Shown here: positions 56,393-64,000 of the stretch, piece after piece
How positions within the stretch are numbered: position 1 is the first letter of the stretch
Layout: every line of letters starts with the position of its first letter
From: Adenophora triphylla var. japonica
Lineage: Eukaryota > Streptophyta > Magnoliopsida > Asterales > Campanulaceae
Reading direction: 5' to 3'
Assembly (NCBI GenBank): GCA_022495995.1
Contig: JAFEMH010005411.1
Span: 1 to 64,000, forward strand
Length of the DNA stretch: 64,000 bases
The notes under the pieces: generated by a model
What the model saw: only the letters and a program-made list of their open reading frames with translations
Told to the model about the DNA's origin: nothing
Database searches by the model: none
Program-made: the position numbers and the translations under genes

Positions 56393-57883
56393 CTAGTTTC
56401 CCGTACTTGGTCCTTCATCCTTCTTCCCCTTCCTTTCCCACGGCGAGTGTTCTTCACCTTCACGGGGAATATTCCGGTAGTCCTTCTACCGGCTCGGGGA
56501 CCCTTCCCGACGCCTCCGTCAAACTGTGGCATCAGCGCGGACCCTTTCCCTAGCTCTGTCGAGCTTCCTCGCTTCGAGCCATCATGACCATACTTTGATT
56601 GGCCTCCCGATCGGCATTGGCCTCATAGTCGGCCATGTCGTTCCCGGTCGATTCGAGGGTTAGCCCCGCTTCGGTCCTCCTCAAGGTCGGCTGTCAAGGT
56701 AATCGGCACCCAACGGCTCACTCCGTCTCCACAAGATAGCCATTTGTGTCTCCCTATACAATCTTCATACCGGTTCGGAATCTTTGCGTAGACGAGCAGT
56801 GCCCCCTCTCCCGGTGAAAGAGAACCCTGGCAGGAAAGGACGTGTATTGCCACCACCGTGTGAGCAGCAATAGCGTCGAAGGATCTTCCATCAGTAGAGA
56901 TCCCACCTTGAAGGTAGCAGCATGAACTAAACCCGTCAATGGAACCTACTCCAACCCGTACTGTCGCAGAACCAACGATGGAATGTAGAAAGACGTCTGA
57001 GACAGCCCCGGCAATCTGACAACCAAGAGACCCTCCTGAGTGGTCCGACAAGTCTGTAACTTCCAGTGGGGAACCCACCATCGCAAGTGATGTGTGCGGA
57101 GTCTGTCCATCCAGAGCTCCAGCTCAGCCTGATCACCCCCTATCACCAGAGGACGTCGAGAGAAGGACCAAGCATCACAAGACATTGGCACCTCGGGCAT
57201 CATCTGCAACCTCTCTCTCAACCATATGGTAAGAATAGCGGGACTCCCTCCCCACATGTATCGGTTGTCGGTCGCCATCCGACCTATGCCCAAGAACGTC
57301 TCGCCCAAGACCAAAGGCACGATGTCTCCCATGCTCAGGCCTTTGCCTCACAAGGTCCGATTACCTGCTTGTGATGGCACACACCCGAGACGTGAATGTG
57401 AGCGAGTAGCAATCGCGCACGAGCAAATGCGTCCCACGCGAAGACGCTCCCTCGGCTCCGGCAAATCTATCGGGCGGTCCGAAATGTCGACATAATCGGT
57501 GTTCAATATCGGCATCCCGTATGCTTCTCGGTAGAGATACCACGCAAAGACACTAGCTTCTCAACAGTGGCCATGCCACCAGCATAAGGAAGAACTAGCT
57601 GTTCCGTCTCAGGTCCTCCCAGAATGGTCCGAAAATCTTCGAACGTAGGAGTGATTTTGTTGTACGAAAAGTTGTACACATTCCTCCGTACATCCCAAAA
57701 GCGAGTCGCTGCTCTCAAAAGATCCCAATCTGGCATGAGCTCCTTCAAAGCCCTAACAGATTTCTTCCCGTAACAGCCTTCGAAAAACCCCTTGTTCTGC
57801 CTCGTGTGGTTCCGTACCCACGACTAAAAATTTTCCAAGTATCGCTCTTGCATCCGAGACGATAGCTTAGGAAAGGGAGCCAT
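56393..57883 (-). pseudogene. Antisense gene 2 of element E (DUF7745-like)
   Basis: The start codon lies at 57,883-57,881 (MAPFPKLSSRMQERYLENF), with a TAG right after these 19 codons. Downstream come PDWDLLRAATRFWDVRRN and FEDFRTILGG (57,650-57,740), VEKLVSLRGIS, MGDIVPLVLGETFLGIGRM (near 57,300), SFYIPSLVLRQYG (near 56,960) and a basic end stopping near 56,393. These match antisense gene 2 of element A in order (3,065-6,667). Several frameshifts break it. The FWD...FEDF...GET pattern suggests the plant DUF7745 domain. Function unknown. It lies tail-on to pol and is followed upstream by antisense gene 1 on the same strand. Confidence 0.7.
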
Positions 57884-57977
57884 GACAAAAAGTGAAGGAA
57901 GCCTTAGAAATTTGAAAGAAATTCAGCCAACTGATCAAAGCAAATGCGCAGTTTCTTACGAATTGCAAAGCTGAAAC

Positions 57978-58036
57978 TGCAATTTAAAAGACTCTGAAAT
58001 TTCATCCTCAGTCCGACCGGACTCCCTCTGCAGTTG
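57978..58036 (-). promoter_or_regulatory. Presumed promoter of E antisense gene 2 with AGTCCGACCGGACT
   Basis: AGTCCGACCGGACT (58,010-58,023) is the element's palindrome with one central change, followed on the + strand by CCCTCTGCAG. It stands 127 bp upstream of the antisense start codon. A TATA-like CTTTTAAATTG on the - strand lies about 20 bp downstream. The interval 58,037-58,423 is AT-rich and holds no gene. Confidence 0.6.
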
Positions 58037-58423
58037 ACTTGGGCAACTCTGCAGCCAGCTGCTCCTAAATTGGAAACAATTCCAAACAAAGCCCCGTTCA
58101 TGCCTTTATGAATCTGCGTGCTACCCCTGGTTTCAATCAACCAATGCCAACATCCCTTCTGCCTCGTGCTCGTGTAACAGTGCAATTAATTAATAATCAG
58201 TGCATATAGGCATAATTTTTTACCTGTTCAATTTTTTATGCATATTTCATTTTATTTATTTTTGATCAACCTACTTGCTTATTTGCCAAATCAAAAAGAA
58301 GGTAATCACTAAATAAATGAGCGAAGTACAGGTTCCGCCCCAAGGGCGCCTTTTCAAATACAGTTCAAGTCAAATTGTTCCGGACAATACATATATTTTG
58401 TTTAAAAGCAATAAAAAGGAGGA

Positions 58424-61400
58424 CTAATCCGAGTCCTGCTCGTTATCCGAGCACTCGACGCACTGCTCCACAGCTGCCGGATCCATCGAAAACAGGAAAT
58501 CTCCGAATTCCTCCAGGCGGGAATACGCAAAAGGCCTCTTCTGCGCCTGCGAACTCGAAGACTCTCCCCTCTCGTGCCCCGAGTGTGAAGGAGGATGAGC
58601 TCCAAACCCAGCCGTTCCGCCCGCGAACTGGTCAAATCCCTGCGCAAAGTCCTCTCCACCGGCCGTGGGAGCGGACGAACCTCTCGGCCTAGACGGCCTC
58701 CGCTCACGGACATCCACGCTCCTCAGGAGGCTGCACCTCAGGAACTCCACGAGCCTCCTAGCGTAGTTGGCCCACTCGTCCAACTGTCTCACCGCCTCAT
58801 TGTACGTACGGCCAGACACCTGCGAACCAGGAAAGTCATCAAAAGACAAGCAGAAAGTACAGATGCAACATTTGCAGAATGCTACTATCAAATGCAGAAA
58901 ATCAAAAAGTGCTCACCGAAGTGTTGGGTTCAACCCTGTATCGTGGTCTCGGCTCCTCCGGGATCGGGATCACCAGTCGCATGCGCGAACCGTCCAGCCC
59001 CTCGTATGCCAGCCTAGCGCGTGGGAGCGGGAGATCTCGGGGATATCCAGGGCCCTCGCCCTCCCTGTGCTGCACCTGCGGGCTCCTCAGCCTCATCCTC
59101 AAGAAAGTGTCGTAGTCGGCTCCCGCTATGACGTACTCGGTATAGAACACACCCTGTCTATACCTCTCAAACTCCTCCATCGGCATCGACAGAGGATGCT
59201 GTATGTGCAGAGGCGTATCTATCGGCACTATCGGAAGGGACCCCGGGCCATGCTGACGGGTCACCCTCTCCCCCAGATACATCGCATCGCAGTGAAGTCC
59301 CACCAAGAGCTTCCTTCGCCGTGTAACCTCACTAGCAACCTGAACCACGCCCATGTGGAACCGACTCCACCAGGTCAGCTGGATCCGCTCGGAATACTCC
59401 CAGCTCAGGGCCAGAGACACCTCCTCATATGACAGCCGAGTACCCACTCTCGACGACACTGCCTTCTTCGCCCTCTTCTACCAAGACAGCATGGCGGGGA
59501 ACAGGGATCGGTACGCCTCCCTAATATCCCACTGCTGCGGACTGAACACCTCATAGCACCAGACCTGTCAAGCAAATGGAAAGTTATGTCAGCTACAGAG
59601 CAGATACATAGGAGTACAAAAAAAGAGACAAGGAAGAGAAAAAGACATGAACTTACATCCAAAGCAAACGAGAAACAGCTCAAGGAGTTCTCCTCTCCCC
59701 GCGAGAACCTGTCCAAGGCGTGATAGAGCTCGGCCAGTCCAACCTCCCCCCATGCATACCCCCTCACGACATCCAGGTCTGTCAGCGACCCGAGCAAAGG
59801 GAAGTGATAGGACGTGTCAGAAGTAGGGAACAGAGTCGCTGGCAACGCGAACCATAGAAACCCTCGAGCCAGGCGCTCCGCGATCATCCTCAGAGACCCA
59901 TCCAAGTAATCAACAATACCCGTCTGCAGATGCCTCTCCATCGGCCTGTACCGGATACCTAAGCCCCCTGGCATCGGTAATATCGAAACCCAGCAGCTCT
60001 GACTATGCCCCGTGGTATAACCGTCCACCCACACTAGCGCGTTGCCATAGGTCGGCAACCCAGTGATAGCGGCAAAGTCAGTGGGAGTCACCGTCGCCTC
60101 CCCCCATCTGAAATGAAAAGTGTGGGTCGTATCCCACCAGTACTCGCTCAGAGCTACGTACATGGACCTGGCCCTCTGCGTCGCAGCTATCGCAGCTACC
60201 GCACTGATAAATCCAGCCAATCCGTAGTCGATCACCAGCTGCCGTGGACTCCTCTCTCTGTCTCGAGCCTCGTCCGGGAATATCTCCCACAGCGCTCGCA
60301 CTGCCTCAAAGGCTCCCCGACTCTTCTGGTTGCGAACATCAACCATCCCTCGCCCCTGCAGGTGAACAAGACAAGAATACGTTAAGTACGTAAGCGACAT
60401 CAACAGAATGCACGAACACATGTCAAAAGGATGCAATGCAGATACAGTTCTCATTCATTTCCTAAAATATTTCCACCCCTTCGAAAACTCCGTCGAATCC
60501 GGAACTTTCAAAACCTTCGAAAACTCCGTCGAATCCGAAACATTCAAAGCCCTTCGAAAACTCCGTCAAATCCGGAACTTTCAAAGCATTTCGAAAACTC
60601 CGTCGAATCCGAAACTTTCAAAACCTTTCAAAAACTCCGTCGAATCCGGAACTTTCAAAGCCCTTCAAAAACTCCGTCAAATCCGGAACTTTCAAAGCAT
60701 TTCGAAAACTCCGTCGAATTCGGAACTTTCAAAACCCTTCGAAAACTCCGTCGAATCCGGAACTTTCAAAACCCTTCGAAAACTTCGTCGAGTTCGGAAC
60801 ATTCAAAGCCCTTCGAAAACTCCGTCAAATCCGGAACTTTCAAAGCATTTCGAAAACTCCGTCGAATCAAGAACTTTCAAAACCCTTCAAAAACTCCGTC
60901 GAATCCGGAACTTTTCGGAGCTTTCAAAACCCTTCGAAAACTCCGTCGAATCCGGAACTTTCAAAGCATTTCGAAAACTCTGTCGAATCCGGAACTTTCA
61001 AAACCCTTCGAAAACTCCGTCGAATTCGGAACTTTCAAATCCTTTCGAACATTTTCGAAAATTTACTCCTTCTCGATTTAAACATGCTTTAAATTCGGAA
61101 AACACATCTAGACATGGAATTTTGCAACCAAAATTTTTATGTCATCTACCCATGGTGTCAATTGAACTACACTCTAGTCAATTTCGACAAAAGTTCATAG
61201 CAAAGTCAAAAGCCCCAATTCAAGCACCAAAATCCCTAGCTCATTCCTAGTAAAATTTCTAACATTTAAAGAATGTACATTCTTAAAATTAATAAAATTT
61301 GAAGGAAGCTTACTTGTCTCTCGATCCCTCCTTTGGATTTGTGGTTCTCCTTAGCCGGGTAGAACTCCGTTGGATTCAATGGAAAGGTAGTGGTTCGAAT

Positions 61401-61472
61401 GGTCCGAACCAACCGCGTTCTTTCGTCATCGGTCCTTCCATGATGAGCCATTGGTTCCAAATCACCTTCCAT
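58424..61472 (-). pseudogene. Antisense gene 1 of element E, plant mobile domain protein, spliced and nearly intact
   Basis: Exons 61,314-61,472, 59,657-60,355, 58,917-59,564 and 58,424-58,819 have 53, 233, 216 and 132 codons; all three introns (958, 92 and 97 bp; donors GTAAGC, GTAAGT, GTGAGC; acceptors CTGCAG, TTGACAG, TTCGCAG) lie between codons. The spliced frame has 634 codons with one visible in-frame stop, TAG at 59,478-59,480. Exon 2 holds the mobile domain: YWWDTTHTFHFRWGEATVTP, TDFAAITGLP, ARGFLWFALPATLF, YAWGEVGLAELYHALDRF. Exon 3 continues with RIQLTWWSRFHMG. Exon 4 has ANYARRLVEFLR and an acidic end. Exon 1 is basic and matches exon 1 of element A (VRT...EFYPAKENHKS). The family is the plant mobile domain (aminotransferase-like, PF10536). 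The first intron contains a tandem array. Why a retroelement keeps such a gene in antisense is unknown. Confidence 0.85.
60478..61050 (+). repeat. Tandem array, 36-37-bp period, about 15 copies, inside intron 1 of E antisense gene 1
   Basis: The unit is TTCGAAAACTCCGTCGAATC followed by CGGAACTTTCAAARCCC. The long open frames over it on the + strand are repeat artefacts. The array enlarges the intron to 958 bp, compared with 562 bp in element A, whose intron has no array. Confidence 0.93.
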
Positions 61473-61599
61473 GTTGATTTTCCTTCACAAATATGAGCAA
61501 ACCTCACAATTTGGGGTGAAAATTTTCTCTCTTTTCTCTCCTTCCCGTCGGAATTAATGGGGGAAATGGACTGGTTTGCGTCGGCCTTGGTGCTGATTT

Positions 61600-61650
61600 G
61601 AATCTGGTCAAATTCAGTCCAAGTCCGGCCGGACTCTTGCTGCACCAGAA
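61600..61650 (-). promoter_or_regulatory. Presumed promoter of E antisense gene 1 with AGTCCGGCCGGACT
   Basis: The perfect palindrome AGTCCGGCCGGACT (61,622-61,635) lies 150 bp upstream of the antisense start codon (61,472). On the + strand it is followed by CTTGCTGCA. It is identical to the palindromes before the LTR TATA box (63,276 and 63,368). Confidence 0.65.
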
Positions 61651-61773
61651 AGATTCCTTGCCACTTTGGCCCCTCAGCTTTTCACAGTTTCAATTTTACC
61701 CCTTTTGGCCCCCAAAAGTGTAAAATTTCCCCAAGTTAGACATTTCTAACACTCCATCCCCCGAGGATCCATT

Positions 61774-62012
61774 CCCAGTTAGTTTTCACTAACGCTCGTC
61801 TCCAGACGTTAAATTCCCAGTTAGTTTTCACTAACGCTCGTCTCCAGACGTTAAATTCCCAGTTAGTTTTCACTAACGCTCGTCTCCAGACGTTAAATTC
61901 CCAGTTAGTTTTCACTAACGCTCGTTAAATTCCCAGTTAGTTTTCACTAACGCTCGTCTCCAGACGTTAAATTCTCAGTTAGTTTTCACTAACGCCCGTC
62001 TCCAGACGTTAA
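61774..62012 (+). repeat. Tandem array, 42-bp period, six copies
   Basis: The unit holds two inverted repeats: GTTAGTTTTCACTAAC and CGTCTCCAGACG. The fourth copy lacks the second one (29-bp unit). Stretches 62,013-62,400 show further loose TCTCCAGACG, AAGGTAAGCCCG and CCCAGCAGGAT repeats and no gene. Confidence 0.9.
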
Positions 62013-62408
62013 ATTCAATCCTCAGTTGACGTTTGACGTTCAAACGCTCAATCATGTCTCCGGACATTCCAGTTACAATTCCGTCTCCCGACGTTAAAAT
62101 TTCTAGTGATTTTCACCATCGTTCAACCTCCCCGGCCGCCAGTCGTAAGCCCGATCGTCCCACCTCAGCGGCCATCAAGGTAAGCCCGCACAACAATCCC
62201 TCTTCGGCCATCAAGGTAAGCCCGAACGCTCATCCCCAGCAGGATTCTAGAGAAGAAACGTCGATCCTTCCGAGTTGTTAATAACGCCAGTTTAACACAA
62301 CCGTTCCCATCATTGCCACCCTATCCCCAGCAGGATAAACCTGGCCGTCATCGTAAGCCCAGCATCCAAGGCACGAACGCCTTCGTCCCAGGATAAGCGT
62401 ATCCTCGT

Positions 62409-62572
62409 CAACTCCGGTTTGAGGCGCCACACGCCCTCGTATGATCCAGCAACTCCGGTCTGAGGCGCCACACGCCCTCGTATGATCCAGCAACTCCGGT
62501 CTGAGGCGCCACACGCCCTCGAAAGTATCAGCCACTCCGGTTTGAGGCGCCACACGCCCTCGAAGGTTTCAG
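62409..62572 (+). repeat. Tandem array, 41-bp period, four copies
   Basis: The unit is CAACTCCGGTCTGAGGCGCC followed by ACACGCCCTCGTATGATCCAG. Open frames on the - strand here are repeat artefacts. Confidence 0.9.
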
Positions 62573-62705
62573 AAGTCCCAGGTTCAGACGCCTCACAATA
62601 GTCTCCATTCAGGTACAGGTACCTTGCAATGGTCTCATTCAGGTTTAGACGCCTCCCAACAGTCTCGCTCAGGTCAAGGTCCCCACGCGCGGCCCTTGCA
62701 CCTAC

Positions 62706-62871
62706 GAACTACGATCGGCTTGATTCCCTCTCGGGATACGTAGGAATCCTTTCGCTAAGGGTCCAGCCAGCTGACCGCCCAGGTCTTTCAAAGTAAGGCA
62801 TCCCGATTTGAATCCTTATCTTTTTTCAAGGACCCCACTTCCTTCGAAAGAGACGTCGCTGAGGGGCTAAC
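62706..62871 (+). other. GAACTACG motif and polypurine tract of element E
   Basis: GAACTACG, CGGCTTGATTCC and CGGGATACGTAGG lie at 62,706-62,744, followed by GGTCCAGCC and GACC...GGTC. GACCCCACTTCCTTCGAAAG and GCTGAGGGGCTAAC end at the LTR start. Confidence 0.82.
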
Positions 62872-63275
62872 TGTAAGTACCCAAATCCGGATCGTCAAAA
62901 TCCGTTAGGAGTTAACCGGAATCCGTTAACTGGCCCGCTCCAGGTTAACCGGAACCCGTTAAGCTCTCCGTTGCCGAGCCAACGAGACGTCCCGGGACTG
63001 CCCCGAGCATCCCGACGTCCAAGCGTACTTAACACACGTCGTCGCATGTAAAAGTACGGCTTTCCCTGAAAAACGCACTTTCCGGCACTTTCCGGGGGCG
63101 TTTCGGACATTTTCGGGACTGTTATTTTAAAAAACGGACAAAACCGGGACCCGAACGCGAACTCCTACAAGGCTGGTGAGTCATGGGTCACTTGGCACGC
63201 ATGCCACCTCCCTCTAGTCACCTTTCAATCAAAAATCAAGGAAAAAAGACTAAAATACCCCTAGTATGCAGTCCA

Positions 63276-63406
63276 AGTCCGGCCGGACTCCTTTGCAGAC
63301 TCTCAGAAATTGCCAGCAAGTCCCTCCAATTTCCAAAGTTTCACAAAACCCCCTGGATTTCAAGCTAAGTCCGGCCGGACTCATGCTGAAATTTCACCTA
63401 TAAATA
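63276..63406 (+). promoter_or_regulatory. Element E LTR promoter: two AGTCCGGCCGGACT palindromes and TATA box
   Basis: Perfect 14-bp palindromes at 63,276-63,289 (followed by CCTTTGCAG) and 63,368-63,381 (followed by CATGCTG), 92 bp apart. TATAAATA lies at 63,399-63,406, 17 bp behind the second. Confidence 0.8.
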
Positions 63407-63827
63407 GAAGGGTTGTCAAAGCCATTGAAAAAAAACAAAAAATCACTCCCCTCCACCAAAACCTCACGGCCTAAACTGATTCTCACCCCTCCCGAGCCTC
63501 GGTTTTACCTCGTTTTGCGTGAAAACTTCATATTTCGATCAAATACGCCCCTCACCACTTCGAAACATCGTTCCAAATCACTTTTCGTATCCCGTATACA
63601 CCCCCCGAGCCAAAGGAGTCGACCCTAGCCATAGGTATAACTCCCTCTCTCTAATCTCTCGTTCCGCCTCGGTTTACGCGCCAGTCGCTACAACCGTTTC
63701 GGACGAACATCGTTGAAATGTAGACGCCTCCGTCTAACGGGGTCCGATACGTTTTAGCCCCTAGATCCTCTTCTCTTCCCGTAAGAGAAGTAATCTCGGG
63801 TTAAAACGGCGTTCCGGCCCTGTTTCG

Positions 63828-64000
63828 TTTAAATTTCTGTCATTTACAATTCCGGATCGATCGATCCGTCGATCGTCATTTAAATTTCTGTCATTTACAA
63901 TTCCGAACCGTTTGATCCGTCGAACGTCATTTACTTTTACGCAAATTTACCATTCCGAGTCGTTTGGCTCGTCGTTCGTCATTTACAACTCCGAGCCGTT
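63828..64000 (+). repeat. Tandem units of 51 bp in the E LTR, at least three and a part
   Basis: Units starting at 63,828, 63,879, 63,930 and 63,982 carry TCATTTACAATTCCG and a GATC- or CGTTTG-containing centre followed by CGTCATTTA. The first centre, GGATCGATCGATCC (63,854-63,867), is a perfect palindrome; the others are not. The array lies about 430 bp behind the TATA box. Confidence 0.8.

Larger units (their letters stand above)
51168..64000 (+). mobile_element. Element E: Tat/Ogre-type Ty3/gypsy element, right half
   Basis: Begins inside protease, where D inserted, and runs through pol, the GAACTACG motif, two antisense genes, tandem arrays, polypurine tract and the start of the 3' LTR (62,872), which leaves the window. 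Pol is most like that of element A, but the LTR and the promoter palindrome differ. Confidence 0.9.
62872..64000 (+). mobile_element. 3' LTR of element E, cut by the window end
   Basis: Starts TGTAAGTACCCAAATCCGG. It contains repeated GTTAACCGGAA-type segments, the promoter (63,276-63,406) and a 51-bp array from 63,828. The 3' end is outside the window. Confidence 0.9.

Noticed and set aside
60408..61250. 280-codon frame with FENSVESGTFK repeats
   Set aside because: It lies over a 37-bp array inside intron 1 of the antisense mobile-domain gene.

Overview
The window is plant nuclear DNA made almost wholly of LTR retrotransposons. I found no host gene, rRNA gene, tRNA gene or CRISPR array. Tat/Ogre-type and Athila-type Ty3/gypsy elements, a Ty1/copia element primed by initiator Met tRNA, plant mobile domain proteins, GT-AG introns and plant TATA boxes all point to a flowering plant, probably a eudicot, in a repeat-dense region. 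The species cannot be named from this.

Layout. Element A (1-13,646, + strand) is a Tat-type element: a deleted pol (1-2,370), two genes on the opposite strand (DUF7745-like, 3,065-6,667; plant mobile domain, 7,194-9,745), a 49-bp satellite-like array (10,155-11,425), a polypurine tract and a truncated 3' LTR. A related solo LTR (3,118-5,256) sits in its first antisense gene with a 5-bp target duplication. From 13,647 rightward comes a set of nested right halves: an Athila element on the - strand (13,647-22,300) lies in the 5' LTR of a gag-only Tat-type element B (22,301-34,307). B lies in the 5' LTR of a Retand-like Tat element C (34,308-43,571). C lies in the 5' LTR of copia element D (43,572-51,167). 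D lies in the protease region of Tat-type element E (51,168 to beyond 64,000). The matching left halves are absent.

How the parts work together. In the Tat-type elements the sense unit (gag-pol from the LTR) and the antisense genes share one element. Splicing of the antisense genes can be followed by eye: the introns of E's mobile-domain gene and of C's Transposase_28-like gene all join the reading frame. Most of the sense genes are broken; the antisense genes of E and C each carry only one visible in-frame stop.

Main observation. Nearly every promoter I can place by a TATA box or a start codon carries a short palindrome whose sequence is private to that element: AGTCCGGCCGGACT in E, CCGCACGG in A, ATCCGCGCGG AT in B, GGGGACGASTCGTCCCC in Athila, and GTCGTGCGAC in both the solo LTR and copia D. 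In A and E the same palindrome stands before the LTR TATA box and before both antisense genes; in Athila it also stands before the env-like gene. The copia element and the unrelated Tat-type solo LTR also share a threefold TGTCACGCGACA-type array with exactly 23-bp spacing. I know of no description of this arrangement; its function is unknown and everything said about function is inference.
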